DNA of 49,133 nucleotides from Mycolicibacterium chubuense (GTDB lineage: Bacteria > Actinomycetota > Actinomycetes > Mycobacteriales > Mycobacteriaceae): NCBI RefSeq assembly GCF_001044255.1, contig NZ_JYNX01000058.1, forward strand, positions 229,161-278,293, read 5' to 3'. This document shows, in pieces, positions 1 to 10,114 of the stretch; position 1 is the first letter of the stretch; every line of letters begins with the position of its first letter. The notes beneath the pieces are model-generated. The model searched no databases. It saw only the letters and a list, made by a program, of their open reading frames with translations, and was not told the DNA's origin. The translations under genes and the position numbers were made by a program.

Positions 1-539
1 GTGATGGTGCCCGGGCCGGCGATGGCGCGTCCCGGTTCCACCACGAGCTTCGACACCAGACCGATCGGGCCCTTGCCGGTGATGTTGTTCGGCGTGATGC
101 CGACCAGCGACTCGCCGGGGGTGATGATGCCCGGGCAGTTGGGGCCGATGATGCGGGTCTTCTCGCCCTTGTCCTTGTTGTAGGCCCACGCATACGCGGT
201 GTCCTGCACCGGGATTCCCTCGGTGATGACCACCAGCAGCGGGATCTCGGCGTCGATCGCCTCGATGATCGCGTCCTTCGAGAAGGCCGGCGGCACAAAG
301 GCGATCGACACGTCGGCGCCGGTCTCCTTCATCGCCTCGGCGACGCTGCCGAACACCGGCAGCTCGACCTCGTTGCCGTCCTTGTCCTCATGGGTGACGG
401 TCGTGCCGGCCTTGCGCGCGTTCACGCCACCCACGATCTGGGTGCCCGCCTTGAGCATCAGCTTGGTGTGCTTGGTGCCCTCGCCGCCGGTGATGCCCTG
501 GACGATGACCTTGGAATCTTTGTTCAGAAAGATCGACAT
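1..539 (-). CDS. sucD: Succinyl-CoA ligase (ADP-forming) alpha subunit, 3' end outside window
   Basis: Alpha subunit of succinyl-CoA synthetase, the TCA-cycle enzyme that makes ATP from succinyl-CoA. It carries the CoA-binding Rossmann domain and, further on, the phosphohistidine. The reading begins [21 protein letters not shown] and contains [13 protein letters not shown] and [14 protein letters not shown], all typical of SucD. About 179 codons are visible. The C-terminal half, including the catalytic His, lies beyond position 1, so activity cannot be judged. The ATG at 539-537 lies 12 bases after the sucC stop, so the two genes form the usual sucCD operon. Confidence 0.95.
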   Translation of the reverse strand, partial: MSIFLNKDSKVIVQGITGGEGTKHTKLMLKAGTQIVGGVNARKAGTTVTHEDKDGNEVELPVFGSVAEAMKETGADVSIAFVPPAFSKDAIIEAIDAEIPLLVVITEGIPVQDTAYAWAYNKDKGEKTRIIGPNCPGIITPGESLVGITPNNITGKGPIGLVSKLVVEPGRAIAGPGTI

Positions 540-551
540 TGGTTGTGTCCC

Positions 552-1715
<1,164 letters not shown>

Positions 1716-1852
1716 GGACTCCCAGAACTTCCCTGTCTGTCTGCGGCTGGAAAAATGTGTGCCCGACGGGCTCCGGGGGAACTTTATCGACACGAGTGCT
1801 GACGATTGTCACCGCCCACCTGTCATGTGGTGGATCTCACCGCGGCCTGAAT

Positions 1853-1868
1853 AGTGATTCAGGTCACA
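1853..1868. promoter_or_regulatory. CRP-type cAMP receptor protein site between sucC and M23 peptidase
   Basis: AGTGA, six bases, then TCACA: one mismatch from the TGTGA-N6-TCACA consensus of mycobacterial CRP (Rv3676 family). It overlaps a perfect palindrome at 1846-1863 (arms CCTGAAT and ATTCAGG around AGTG). It lies about 138 bases from the sucC start and 116 from the M23 start, so it could control either direction. Functional assignment is inferred from the motif only. Confidence 0.5.
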
Positions 1869-1983
1869 ATCTTCTGTGCACTAAAGTCTCGGGTTGCCAC
1901 TTGGATTGGATTTTGGTTAACGTCCTGTGGTCTAGATAACGGTCTGGTCACGACGGCTCACGACGGATTAAGGACATTTCAGG

Positions 1984-3027
1984 TTGCCTCAGCATCGTTC
2001 GCCTCGTATCTCCGAGGCCCTCGCGGCACCTGGTCTGACCGAAGTCACCGACATCATCCCGTTCGACGAATTCGGTCAGTTGAGCGATCTGGACGATCTC
2101 CCCTACGGCGCCTTCGACCGGGACACCGAGGTCATCCGCGCCCCTGAGCTCGACGATCTGCTCGACACCGACGACCTGGAGCCGCTGCGCCTGGTGCCCG
2201 CGGAGTTCCGCGCGGCACGTACCGAGGCGCGCGCGTCGTCCACCCGCGCGTACCGCGACAGCCACACCGACCTCAGCGACGGCACGGCCAAGACCGACAT
2301 CATCGACATGCGGGGCCGCAAGGGTCTGCACCGCAAGACAGAGGTCCCCGTCAAGGGCCGCCTGATGGTGGCCGCGATGGCCGTGGGCGCCACCGCCGCC
2401 GGTGCCTACACCGTCACCAACGCCGCGCAGAAGCAGCCCACGGCGACAGTGCTCGCCGCCGATACGACGACGACGGGTGGCGCGAGCGTCATCACCGGCT
2501 CGGTGGACGGCATGCAGGTCGTCACCGTCGCACCCGCCGCGAATTCGGCCGTGCACGCCGAGGAGATCACCAAGGCCGCAGCGTTCGCCCAGGAGCGCGC
2601 CGACCGCGAGGCCCGGCTGGCCCGCCCGCAGTACGCGATGCCCACCCGCGGTGTGTGGACCTCGGGCTTCGGTTACCGCTGGGGCGTACTGCACGCAGGC
2701 ATCGACATCGCCAACTCGATCGGCACGCCGATCTACGCCGCAGCGGACGGCGTGGTCACCGATGCCGGGCCCACCGCCGGATACGGCGCCTGGGTCAAGG
2801 TCAAGCATTCCGACGGCACGGTCACGCTGTACGGGCACGTCAACACCTGGCTGGTCAGCGTCGGCCAGCGCGTGATGGCCGGCGACCAGATCGCCACGAT
2901 CGGCAACCGCGGCAACTCCACCGGTCCGCACCTGCACTTCTCCGTGCTCCTGAACGGCACCGACTTCATCGACCCGGTGCCGTGGCTGGCCAAGCGGGGG
3001 CTCACCCCCGGCAGCTACGTTGGCTGA
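1984..3027 (+). CDS. Membrane-anchored M23 (LytM) family peptidase
   Basis: Putative peptidoglycan endopeptidase, the counterpart of Rv0950c, which also sits next to sucC. Of 347 aa, the first ~115 are acidic and probably cytoplasmic. Around residues 120-145 one hydrophobic segment (GRLMVAAMAVGATAAGAYTV) acts as anchor. The M23 domain occupies about 215-340 with HAGID (zinc His and Asp), GHVN and HLHF, so the catalytic set looks intact. The start is TTG at 1984; the next in-frame ATG (2308) would remove the N-terminal region, so TTG is preferred without certainty. The stop is directly followed by the GTG of the next gene, implying cotranscription. Confidence 0.85.
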   Translation: MPQHRSPRISEALAAPGLTEVTDIIPFDEFGQLSDLDDLPYGAFDRDTEVIRAPELDDLLDTDDLEPLRLVPAEFRAARTEARASSTRAYRDSHTDLSDGTAKTDIIDMRGRKGLHRKTEVPVKGRLMVAAMAVGATAAGAYTVTNAAQKQPTATVLAADTTTTGGASVITGSVDGMQVVTVAPAANSAVHAEEITKAAAFAQERADREARLARPQYAMPTRGVWTSGFGYRWGVLHAGIDIANSIGTPIYAAADGVVTDAGPTAGYGAWVKVKHSDGTVTLYGHVNTWLVSVGQRVMAGDQIATIGNRGNSTGPHLHFSVLLNGTDFIDPVPWLAKRGLTPGSYVG

Positions 3028-3639
3028 GTGGCCAGCGACCCCACTGATTCACCCGATTCCGACGACACCCGGATTCTGCGCCGGGCGCCCCTGAACACGG
3101 GGTCACAGCCGCTGACCGCGGGGTCACAGCCGCTGCAGTCGCCTGCGGAGCCGCAGACGTCCATCATCCGGCGTCACCCGACCGGTGAGTTCCCGGCCGC
3201 TGACGAGCCCGTGACCGGCTACCTGCCCCGCGCGCAGCCCGTCGCCGTCGGCCCGCCCCGGTCCTCGCGCGGCCATCCGCGAACGGCCATCGCGACCGCT
3301 GTCGTCAGCATCCTGTCGGGGTGGGCGACCGCGGTGATCGCGACCGACCTCATCACCGGCTGGTCGGCCACCGATCCGCTGTTCTGCGTGGCCATCGGCT
3401 TTCTCACCGCGATCTCGGCCGCCGCCACGATCGGCGGGCTGATCGCCCTGCTGTTGCGGCGACGGATGGGCCGGCTGCTGGTCGTCGTCGGCGCGGTGGT
3501 GGCGCTGCTGATCTTCGCCGGCCTGTTCATCGCCGGCGCCGCGCTGCCAACCCTCGTCTACGCCATGCCGGTGCTGCCGCTGGCGTCGATCGTGTTGGCG
3601 CTGCTGCCCGACACCGGCCGCTGGGCACGGTCGGGTTAG
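3028..3639 (+). CDS. Hypothetical four-helix membrane protein
   Basis: Unrecognised 203-aa integral membrane protein. The first ~85 residues are hydrophilic and Pro/Thr-rich. There are then about four predicted transmembrane helices (roughly residues 90-112, 118-143, 150-172, 175-195). No enzymatic motif is visible. The GTG start abuts the TGA of the M23 peptidase gene with no gap, so the two are probably translated from one mRNA and the product may partner the peptidase at the membrane (inference). Its TAG stop overlaps the stop of convergent uvrD1 by a few bases. Confidence 0.75.
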   Translation: MASDPTDSPDSDDTRILRRAPLNTGSQPLTAGSQPLQSPAEPQTSIIRRHPTGEFPAADEPVTGYLPRAQPVAVGPPRSSRGHPRTAIATAVVSILSGWATAVIATDLITGWSATDPLFCVAIGFLTAISAAATIGGLIALLLRRRMGRLLVVVGAVVALLIFAGLFIAGAALPTLVYAMPVLPLASIVLALLPDTGRWARSG

Positions 3640-5963
3640 AGCTTGCTGACCGGCGCGTGATTGTGCATGAGCTTGACGCGCCCGGCACTGCCGAAGTCGA
3701 TCAGCGACATCGCCGACTCCCCCATGCCCGACACCTCTTCCACGCGACCGAGCCCGTACTTGTCGTGGGTGACCCGGTCACCGGGTTCGAGCACGAGCAG
3801 CGGCCGCTTCCCGGCCGCGGAGCGGCCCGGGGACGGGCGCGGAGTGCCGAACCGGCCGGCGCCGCTCACCGGCGCGGAGAACGCCGACGCGGGCTGCTCG
3901 ACGCGGCGCCAGTGGATCAGTTCCTGCGGGATCTCCCGCAGGAAGCGGGATTCGGGGTTGAGCATCGGCTGGCCCCACGAGGACCGCACCTTCGCCCGGC
4001 TGAGGTACAGCCTCTGCCGGGCCCGCGTGATGCCCACGTAGGCCAGCCGGCGTTCCTCCGACAGCTCGACCGGATCGCCCAGGGCGCGCATGTGCGGGAA
4101 CATGCCGTCCTCCCACCCGGTCACGAACACCACCGGGAACTCCAGGCCCTTGGCGGTGTGCAACGTCATCATCGTCACCACCCCTGAGCCGTGCTCGGGG
4201 ATGTCGTCGGCATCGGCCACCAACGACACCCGCTCCAGGAACGACGCCAGCACCCCGGTGTCCGGCACGTCCTCGTCCTGCGGCTCGGCGCCGTCCTCCT
4301 CGGCCAGGGCCCGCGCGTTGGCCAGGTCGATGCTGAATTCGTGTGCGACGCTGACCAATTCGTTGAGGTTGTCGAGGCGGGCCAGATCCTGCGGGTCGGT
4401 GGAGGATTCGAGCTCGGCGCGGTAGCCGGTGCGGTCCAGCACCGACTCGACCAGCTCGCCCAGTTCGCCGTCGAGACCGCCGCGCAACTCGTCGAGCATC
4501 GCGACGAACCCGGCGATCGCCTTCTCCGCGCGCGTGTTGAGCATCGGGACCCGGCCCTCGGCCGCGGCCGCCAGCGCGTCGTTGAAGCTCGCGCCGGTGT
4601 TCTCGGCGTACACCGCCACGCACGCCTCGGCGCGGTCACCGATACCGCGGCGGGGGGTGTTGAGAATGCGGCGCATGCTCACCGAGTCACCGGGATTGTC
4701 CAGCACCCGCAGGTAGGCGACGATGTCGCGGATCTCCCGGCGCTCGTAGAAGCGCACGCCGCCGACCACCTTGTAGGGAATCCCGGCCCGGATGAACACC
4801 TCTTCGAGAGCGCGCGAAGAGTTGTTGGTGCGGTAGAAGACGGCGACGTCGTTATAGGAGAACTCGCCGTCCCCGTCGGCCAGCGCGTCGATCTCCTGTG
4901 CGACGAACCGCGCCTCGTCGTGCTCGTTGTCGGCGACGTAGCCGACGATGAGCTCCCCCTCGCCGGCGTCGGTCCACAGCCGCTTCTCCCGTCGCCCGGC
5001 GTTGCGGGCGATGACGGCGTTGGCCGCGTTGAGGATGGTCTGCGTGGAGCGGTAGTTCTGCTCGAGCAGGATCGTCGTGGCGCTTGGGTAGTCGCGCTCG
5101 AAATCCTCGATGTTGCGGATGGTGGCGCCGCGGAACGCATAGATCGACTGGTCGGCGTCACCGACGACGCACAGCTCGGCGGGCGCCAGCCCATCGACCG
5201 TTTCCGTCCCGACCAACTCGCGCACCAGCACGTACTGCGCGTGATTGGTGTCCTGGTACTCGTCGACGAGGATGTGCCGGAACCGGCGCCGGTAGTACTG
5301 CGCGATCTGGGGGAAGGCCTGCAACACGGCGACCGTCTCGCCGATCAGGTCGTCGAAATCGAGCGCGTTCGCGGCACGCAGCCGGCGCTGGTATTCGCCG
5401 TACACCTCGGCGATGACGCGCGCCAGGTCCTCGGCCGCCTCCGACGCCTCGGCGGCGGCCTGCTCGGGACCGATCAGCTCGTTCTTCAGGTTCGAGATCC
5501 CGTTGGACAGCAGCCGCGGGGAGAACTTCTTGGTGTCGAGCCCCATGTCTTTGCCGATCATCAGCAGCAGGCGGCGGGAGTCGTCGGCGTCGTAGATCGA
5601 GAAGTTCGAGTTCAACCCCGGCAGCAGCGAGGCCTGGTTGCGCAGGATCCGCACGCACGTCGAGTGGAACGTCGAGACCCACATGTTGCGGGCCCGCGGA
5701 CCGACCAGCTGCGCGACTCGCTCGCGCATCTCCGCGGCGGCCTTGTTGGTGAACGTGATCGCGAGAACCTGACCGACGCCGACCTCGCGCGCGGCGAGCA
5801 GGTAGGCGATGCGGCGGGTGAGGACGGCGGTCTTGCCGGAGCCCGCTCCGGCGACGATGAGCAACGGCGTGCCCTCGTGGAGAACGGCCTGACGCTGCTG
5901 GGGGTTGAGCCCATCGAACAAGTCCGAGTGGAGCTCATCTGTTTCAGTGCTGACGATCGACAT
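3636..5963 (-). CDS. uvrD1: ATP-dependent DNA helicase UvrD1/PcrA
   Basis: Superfamily 1A 3'-5' DNA helicase acting in nucleotide excision repair and, in mycobacteria, stimulated by Ku. It has 775 aa, normal for the family. Walker A GAGSGKT is at residues 39-45, the Walker B-type VDEYQDTN near 240, GDADQSIYAFRGA near 270, and LTRRI, QNYRST and VGITRARQRLYLSRA are also present. The C-terminal ~50 residues (PGDRVTHDKYGLGRV...) form the Tudor-like module associated with Ku and RNA polymerase contacts in this family. A TAGGTT box nine bases upstream of the ATG may be a -10 element. ku lies about 37 kb away in this window. Confidence 0.96.
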   Translation of the reverse strand: MSIVSTETDELHSDLFDGLNPQQRQAVLHEGTPLLIVAGAGSGKTAVLTRRIAYLLAAREVGVGQVLAITFTNKAAAEMRERVAQLVGPRARNMWVSTFHSTCVRILRNQASLLPGLNSNFSIYDADDSRRLLLMIGKDMGLDTKKFSPRLLSNGISNLKNELIGPEQAAAEASEAAEDLARVIAEVYGEYQRRLRAANALDFDDLIGETVAVLQAFPQIAQYYRRRFRHILVDEYQDTNHAQYVLVRELVGTETVDGLAPAELCVVGDADQSIYAFRGATIRNIEDFERDYPSATTILLEQNYRSTQTILNAANAVIARNAGRREKRLWTDAGEGELIVGYVADNEHDEARFVAQEIDALADGDGEFSYNDVAVFYRTNNSSRALEEVFIRAGIPYKVVGGVRFYERREIRDIVAYLRVLDNPGDSVSMRRILNTPRRGIGDRAEACVAVYAENTGASFNDALAAAAEGRVPMLNTRAEKAIAGFVAMLDELRGGLDGELGELVESVLDRTGYRAELESSTDPQDLARLDNLNELVSVAHEFSIDLANARALAEEDGAEPQDEDVPDTGVLASFLERVSLVADADDIPEHGSGVVTMMTLHTAKGLEFPVVFVTGWEDGMFPHMRALGDPVELSEERRLAYVGITRARQRLYLSRAKVRSSWGQPMLNPESRFLREIPQELIHWRRVEQPASAFSAPVSGAGRFGTPRPSPGRSAAGKRPLLVLEPGDRVTHDKYGLGRVEEVSGMGESAMSLIDFGSAGRVKLMHNHAPVSKL

Positions 5964-6044
5964 ACTGTCCCAAACCTACCGCTGCGGGGTGACACTCTTT
6001 GCGCTGGCACGGCCGGTGATGGCACACTCGTCAGGTGCTTTGTC

Positions 6045-6138
6045 AGCAGCGGCGATTTTTCTACGGGTACCGGCCAGCGGTGCCCGTGGTCTAGCTGCTT
6101 CCCCAGAGCCCCGCGGTCCGCTTCCGGATCCGGGGCTC
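6045..6138 (+). promoter_or_regulatory. Structured 5' leader upstream of chorismate mutase
   Basis: Three nested or successive inverted repeats precede the chorismate mutase gene. An outer stem AGCAGC (6045-6050)/GCTGCT (6094-6099) encloses a nine-base stem (6063-6071 with 6079-6087, one G-U pair). A further eight-base stem follows: GAGCCCCG (6106-6113) with CGGGGCTC (6131-6138). The last hairpin ends 26 bases before the preferred start at 6165. It could be an attenuator, a riboregulatory leader or a small RNA. No long T tract follows it. The function is unknown. Confidence 0.35.
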
Positions 6139-6164
6139 GTCTCTTGTGTGAGGCCCGATACCGG

Positions 6165-6473
6165 ATGAGACCAGACCAGTCACACAACGAGAATCCGGAG
6201 AACGACGACATGACGACAGACACCGCGCAGACACCCGACATTGATGAGCTGCGCCAGGAGATCGACCGTCTCGATGCGACCATCCTCGAGGCCGTCCAGC
6301 GACGCACCGAGGTCTCGCAGATGATCGGCAAGGCCCGGATGGCCTCCGGCGGCACCCGCCTGGTGCACAGCCGCGAGATGAAGGTCATCGAGCGCTACAG
6401 CGTGCTCGGCTCCGAGGGCAAGAACCTCGCGATGCTGCTGCTGCGCCTGGGCCGCGGCCGCCTCGGCCACTGA
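6165..6473 (+). CDS. Intracellular chorismate mutase (AroQ-delta type)
   Basis: Converts chorismate to prephenate for Phe/Tyr synthesis. It is homologous to Rv0948c, a low-activity enzyme activated by complex formation with DAHP synthase AroG. It has 102 aa, almost entirely the helical AroQ domain: EIDRLDATILEAVQRRTEVSQMIGKAR, then SREMKVIERY. The C-terminus RLGRGRLGH is the conserved tail that contacts AroG in the M. tuberculosis protein. A later ATG at 6210 has a nearer Shine-Dalgarno-like CCGGAGAA. The 6165 start is chosen because the N-terminal MRPDQSHNENPE resembles the start of Rv0948c as remembered. Confidence 0.92.
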   Translation: MRPDQSHNENPENDDMTTDTAQTPDIDELRQEIDRLDATILEAVQRRTEVSQMIGKARMASGGTRLVHSREMKVIERYSVLGSEGKNLAMLLLRLGRGRLGH

Positions 6474-6481
6474 GTTCCTGC

Positions 6482-6530
6482 GATTTCGGCGTGGCTGGTC
6501 GCGCTGAGCGCGACCGAGCACGCCGAAATC
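6482..6530. terminator. Long near-symmetric hairpin, bidirectional terminator
   Basis: GATTTCGGCGTG (6482-6493) pairs perfectly with CACGCCGAAATC (6519-6530). Inside it GGTCGCGC (6497-6504) pairs with GCGCGACC (6508-6515) across a three-base apical loop. It lies between the convergent chorismate mutase and acyltransferase genes and overlaps the acyltransferase stop. A diverged relative sits at 11763-11811. It lacks T tracts, as is common in mycobacteria. Confidence 0.6.
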
Positions 6531-8544
6531 ACCGGGTCTTGACCGCGTCGACCAGCCACGGCGTCAGCCACTCGACCGCTTCGGGCGTGGGGTGCACGCC
6601 GTCGCTGCGCACCCGCAGGCCGTCGACCTTGGTCTGGTAGTAGCCGTTGGGGCTGAGCTTGCGGTTCAGGTCGAGCACCGAGACGTTGCGCCGCGGCTCG
6701 ACGACGCTGCGCAGCAACGCATTCCACGCGTCGACTCGCTTGGGCTGATCCTCGGGGTAGAGGCTGCCGTCGGCCTTCTCCGCCCGCCGGTTGTAGGGCT
6801 CGGTCGTGACGACGATGCGGGCGCCCGTCGAGCCCAGGATGTCCAGCGCACGGGTCAGCTCACCGCGCAGATACGCGTCGTAGCCCGGCTCCCCGATGTG
6901 CGTCCACCGGCCCTCGTTCATCCGGTCGACCACCTCCCAGCGCCCGACGATCAGCAGCACCACGTCGGGCTTCTCGTAGCCGATCCGCTGGGCCCAGCGC
7001 GCCGGCCAGGAGTCGCACTCCGGCTTCTGCGGCAGGTCCTGTCCGACGTAGGTGTACGGCCCGCCGCGGGCGATGCCGCAGCCGATGGTGGTGAAGTCGG
7101 CGAACTCCACCCCGGGCGTCGCCGGCAGGTACCGCATCATCGTCCACGCGATCGAATCCCCGAACACCGCCACGCGGACGTCGCCGGGGGCGCGCTGCCG
7201 CGCGGGACGCGTCACCGCGACGGGCACCTCCGGGCCCACCAGCGCCGCGGAATCGATCAGCGGCCCCGGGCCGGGCTTGGGGAACGGCACCCCGGCGGGC
7301 AGCACGGTCGTCGTTACCACCGCGGCCGTCGCCGCGGTTGCCGCCGCGAGCCGCAACATCGGCACCGTCGTCGGCCGCCAATCCCGGATCGGCTGCTCGA
7401 TCAGCCACCACGACACGGCCGCGACGGCGACGGTCGCCGCGCACCGCAGCGCGAACAGCTTCCACCCCTCCGAACCGGTGCGTTCGCCGTTGAGCACCAG
7501 GAAGATCGGCCAGTGCCACAGGTACACGCCGTAGGAGATCGCCCCGAGGCCCACGAGTGGACCCATCGACAGCATGCGGGCGACGGGCCCGGTCTGGTCG
7601 AGCGCGACCGGCGCAATCACCAGCACCGCGGCCAGCGCGACGACGATCAGCAGCCCGCCGCGGAACTCCGCGGCCGTGCCCGTCGCCAGGTGCGCCGCCG
7701 TGGCGAGCACCACCAGCCCGATCACCGGCACCAGCCAGGCCAGCCAACGGGCCCAGCGGGAGCGCAACGTCACCAGACCGGCGGTCATCCCGCGCCAGTC
7801 CCGCACCAGCAGCGCCGCGGCCGCCGCACCCACCAGCAGCGCCTGCACCCGGGTGTCGGTGCCGAAGTACACCCGGTTCAGCGAGTCGTCGGAGGACAGC
7901 AGGATCGCCGCGGCCGCCGATCCGAGGGCGCCGAGCGCCGCGAGCGTGAACACCGCCGCGCGGACCATCCGCGTCGACACCGGCACACCGCGTCGGTACG
8001 CCAACGCGGCCAGGCCCGCGAGGATCCCCGCCAGCAGCAGCGGCCACAGCAGGTAGTACTGCTCCTCGACGCCGAGCGACCAGGTGTGCTGCAGCGGCGA
8101 CGGCGGCGCACCCTCAGAGAAGTAGTCGGTCCGCGCGGCGACGAACGCCCAGTTCGACATCCAGAAGAACGTCGCGACGGCCTCGTCGCGCAGGCCCGCC
8201 GTCGACTCCGGGGCGAACAGGTCGCGCAGGGCCACCACGGCCAGGACCATGACCAGGAGGGCGGGCAGGAGCCGGCGCGCCCGCCGGACCCAGAATGCCT
8301 TGAGCCCGATCCGGCCGGTGCGCGCCGTCTCGTCGAGCAGCAGCGAGGTGATCAGGAACCCGCTGAGCACGAAGAAGACGTCCACGCCGAGGAAACCGCC
8401 GGGCAGCCCGGGGACGCCGCCGTGGTCGGCGAGCACCAGCGCCACGGCGATCGCACGTACCCCGTCGAGCGCCGGAATGGCTTGTCCCGGGCCGACATAG
8501 CGGCGTGGGCCCACCCGGATCGGCGCCGCACTCACGGGTGTCAC
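6529..8544 (-). CDS. OafA-type membrane acyltransferase with SGNH domain
   Basis: Predicted O-acetyl/acyltransferase modifying a cell-envelope glycan. Residues ~20-370 form an acyltransferase-3 domain with about ten membrane helices, opening ALDGVRAIAVALVLADHGG and containing GVDVFFVLSGFLITSLLLDE. The C-terminal ~220 residues form an extracytoplasmic SGNH hydrolase-like domain, with VFGDSIAW for the Ser block and DGVHPTPEAVEW for the Asp-His block. The 671-aa length fits the fused acyltransferase/SGNH class. Start is GTG 8544 with AGGAGGG about ten bases upstream. The acceptor and acyl donor cannot be told from sequence. Confidence 0.87.
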   Translation of the reverse strand: MTPVSAAPIRVGPRRYVGPGQAIPALDGVRAIAVALVLADHGGVPGLPGGFLGVDVFFVLSGFLITSLLLDETARTGRIGLKAFWVRRARRLLPALLVMVLAVVALRDLFAPESTAGLRDEAVATFFWMSNWAFVAARTDYFSEGAPPSPLQHTWSLGVEEQYYLLWPLLLAGILAGLAALAYRRGVPVSTRMVRAAVFTLAALGALGSAAAAILLSSDDSLNRVYFGTDTRVQALLVGAAAAALLVRDWRGMTAGLVTLRSRWARWLAWLVPVIGLVVLATAAHLATGTAAEFRGGLLIVVALAAVLVIAPVALDQTGPVARMLSMGPLVGLGAISYGVYLWHWPIFLVLNGERTGSEGWKLFALRCAATVAVAAVSWWLIEQPIRDWRPTTVPMLRLAAATAATAAVVTTTVLPAGVPFPKPGPGPLIDSAALVGPEVPVAVTRPARQRAPGDVRVAVFGDSIAWTMMRYLPATPGVEFADFTTIGCGIARGGPYTYVGQDLPQKPECDSWPARWAQRIGYEKPDVVLLIVGRWEVVDRMNEGRWTHIGEPGYDAYLRGELTRALDILGSTGARIVVTTEPYNRRAEKADGSLYPEDQPKRVDAWNALLRSVVEPRRNVSVLDLNRKLSPNGYYQTKVDGLRVRSDGVHPTPEAVEWLTPWLVDAVKTR

Positions 8545-8556
8545 GTCCCGTAGCCC

Positions 8557-8576
8557 TCCTTGCTGTCGAGCAAGGA
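8557..8576 (-). terminator. Hairpin downstream of aldehyde dehydrogenase gene
   Basis: Perfect eight-base stem TCCTTGCT/AGCAAGGA around GTCG, lying 41 bases after the dehydrogenase stop and 13 bases before the acyltransferase start. It may terminate the upstream gene. One arm also carries the AGGAGG that serves as the acyltransferase ribosome binding site, so pairing could mask translation initiation. No T tract is present. Confidence 0.4.
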
Positions 8577-8616
8577 AGCCTATGTACTGCCCGACGCCGG
8601 ATCGGGAAGGCGCGCG

Positions 8617-10065
8617 CTACTTCGTCAGAGCAATGTATTTCGTGTCGAGGTACTCGTCGATGCCCTCGGTGCCGCCCTCGCGACCGAAGCCGGACTCCTT
8701 GATGCCGCCGAACGGCGCGGCCGCATCGGAGATCACGCCGCGGTTGACGCCGACCATGCCGGACTCGATACCTTCCGCGACCCGCAGCGCCCGGTCCAGC
8801 GACTGCGTGTACACGTACGCGGCCAGCCCGTACTCGGTGTCGTTGGCCGCGGCCACGCCCTCGTCCTCGGTGTCGAACCCGGCGATCGGCGCGACGGGAC
8901 CGAACACCTCCTCCTTGAGGATGCGCGCGTCGGCGGGGACGTCGGTCAGCACCGTGGCGGGATAGAAGTTGCCCGGGCCCCCGGGGGCGACGCCGCCGAC
9001 CGCGACGGTCGCGCCGCGCGACACCGCGTCGGAGACCAGGTCCTCGACGGTGGCGACCTGCTTGGCGTTGATCAGCGGTCCGAGCGTGGACGACGGATCG
9101 AGACCCTTGCCCAGGGTGAACTCGCTCATCCGCTTGACCAGCTTCTCGGTGAACTCCTCGCGGACGGCGTTGGCGACGTGGAACCGGTTGGCCGCGGTGC
9201 AGGCCTCCCCGCCGTTGCGCATCTTGGCCAGCACGGCGCCTTCAACGGCCGCGTCGACGTCGGCGTCGTCGAACACGATGAACGGCGCGTTGCCGCCGAG
9301 TTCCATCGACGTACGCAGCAGCTTGTCGGCCGACTGCTTGACCAGCGCCTTGCCCACACCGGTGGAACCGGTGAAGGTCAGCTTGCGCAGCCGGCCGTCG
9401 TTGATCAGCGCCTCGGTCACGCCGCCGGGGTTGCTGGTCGGCAGGATCGACAACACACCCTTGGGCAGGCCCGCCTCGTCCATGAGCTTGGCCAGCAGCA
9501 GCATCGTCAGCGGCGTCTCCTGGGCGGGCTTGACGATCATCGTGCAGCCGGCGGCGAAGGCCGGGCCCATCTTGCGGGTGCCCATCGCCAGCGGGAAGTT
9601 CCACGGGGTGATCGCGTAACAGGGGCCGACCGCCTGCTTGGTCACCAGGATACGGCCGGTGCCCGCGGGGCTCGGGGTGTAGCGGCCGTCGATGCGGACC
9701 GCCTCCTCGGCGAACCAGCGGAAGAACTCGGCGCCGTAGGTGACCTCGCCCTTACTCTCGGCGACCACCTTGCCCATCTCCAGCGTCATCAGCGCGGCGA
9801 TGTCGTCGGCCCTGTCGGTGATCGTCTCGAACACCGAGCGCAGGATCTCCCCGCGCTTGCGCGGCGCGGTGCCGGCCCATTCGGCCTGCACAGCGCAGGC
9901 GGCGTCGAGCGCGGCCCGCGCGTCGTCGGGGGTCGCATCGGCCACCGAGGTGATCACCTGGTCGTCGCTCGGGTCGAGCACGTCGAAGGTCGACGAACCC
10001 TGGCGCTCCTCACCACCGATCCACAGACCGGTGGGGACGGAGTTCAACAACGCGGCAGTATCCAT
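8617..10065 (-). CDS. gabD: NAD(P)+-dependent succinate-semialdehyde-type dehydrogenase
   Basis: Aldehyde dehydrogenase most like GabD, oxidising succinate semialdehyde to succinate. It has 482 aa from ATG 10065. Visible features are the Rossmann stretch with [48 protein letters not shown] with the general-base Glu, [11 protein letters not shown] with the nucleophilic Cys, and [10 protein letters not shown]. The frame extends to 10137, but the extra residues do not look like the family. It is divergent from pgi with only 49 bases between starts. The aldehyde specificity is inferred; other semialdehydes or aromatic aldehydes are possible. Confidence 0.85.
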   Translation of the reverse strand: MDTAALLNSVPTGLWIGGEERQGSSTFDVLDPSDDQVITSVADATPDDARAALDAACAVQAEWAGTAPRKRGEILRSVFETITDRADDIAALMTLEMGKVVAESKGEVTYGAEFFRWFAEEAVRIDGRYTPSPAGTGRILVTKQAVGPCYAITPWNFPLAMGTRKMGPAFAAGCTMIVKPAQETPLTMLLLAKLMDEAGLPKGVLSILPTSNPGGVTEALINDGRLRKLTFTGSTGVGKALVKQSADKLLRTSMELGGNAPFIVFDDADVDAAVEGAVLAKMRNGGEACTAANRFHVANAVREEFTEKLVKRMSEFTLGKGLDPSSTLGPLINAKQVATVEDLVSDAVSRGATVAVGGVAPGGPGNFYPATVLTDVPADARILKEEVFGPVAPIAGFDTEDEGVAAANDTEYGLAAYVYTQSLDRALRVAEGIESGMVGVNRGVISDAAAPFGGIKESGFGREGGTEGIDEYLDTKYIALTK

Positions 10066-10101
10066 AACTCCATCATTTACACCCTCGGTCAAGTGCCGCA
10101 C

Positions 10102-10107
10102 TAGGGT
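10102..10107 (+). promoter_or_regulatory. -10 box for leaderless pgi transcript
   Basis: TAGGGT ends seven bases before the pgi ATG. This TANNNT-N6/7-start layout is characteristic of mycobacterial leaderless transcripts, and no Shine-Dalgarno sequence is visible. Confidence 0.5.
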
Positions 10108-10114
10108 TCTTTTC

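Noticed and set aside
4191-6473. 760-aa plus-strand open frame that ends in the chorismate mutase frame
   Set aside because: Its first ~650 residues are antisense to uvrD1; only the last ~100 residues from 6165 are a real gene.
6592-8553. 653-aa plus-strand open frame opposite the acyltransferase
   Set aside because: Shadow of the OafA/SGNH gene, rich in Arg/His/Gly with no recognisable motif.
8560-10104. 514-aa plus-strand open frame opposite the aldehyde dehydrogenase
   Set aside because: Antisense shadow; the opposite strand has all ALDH motifs.
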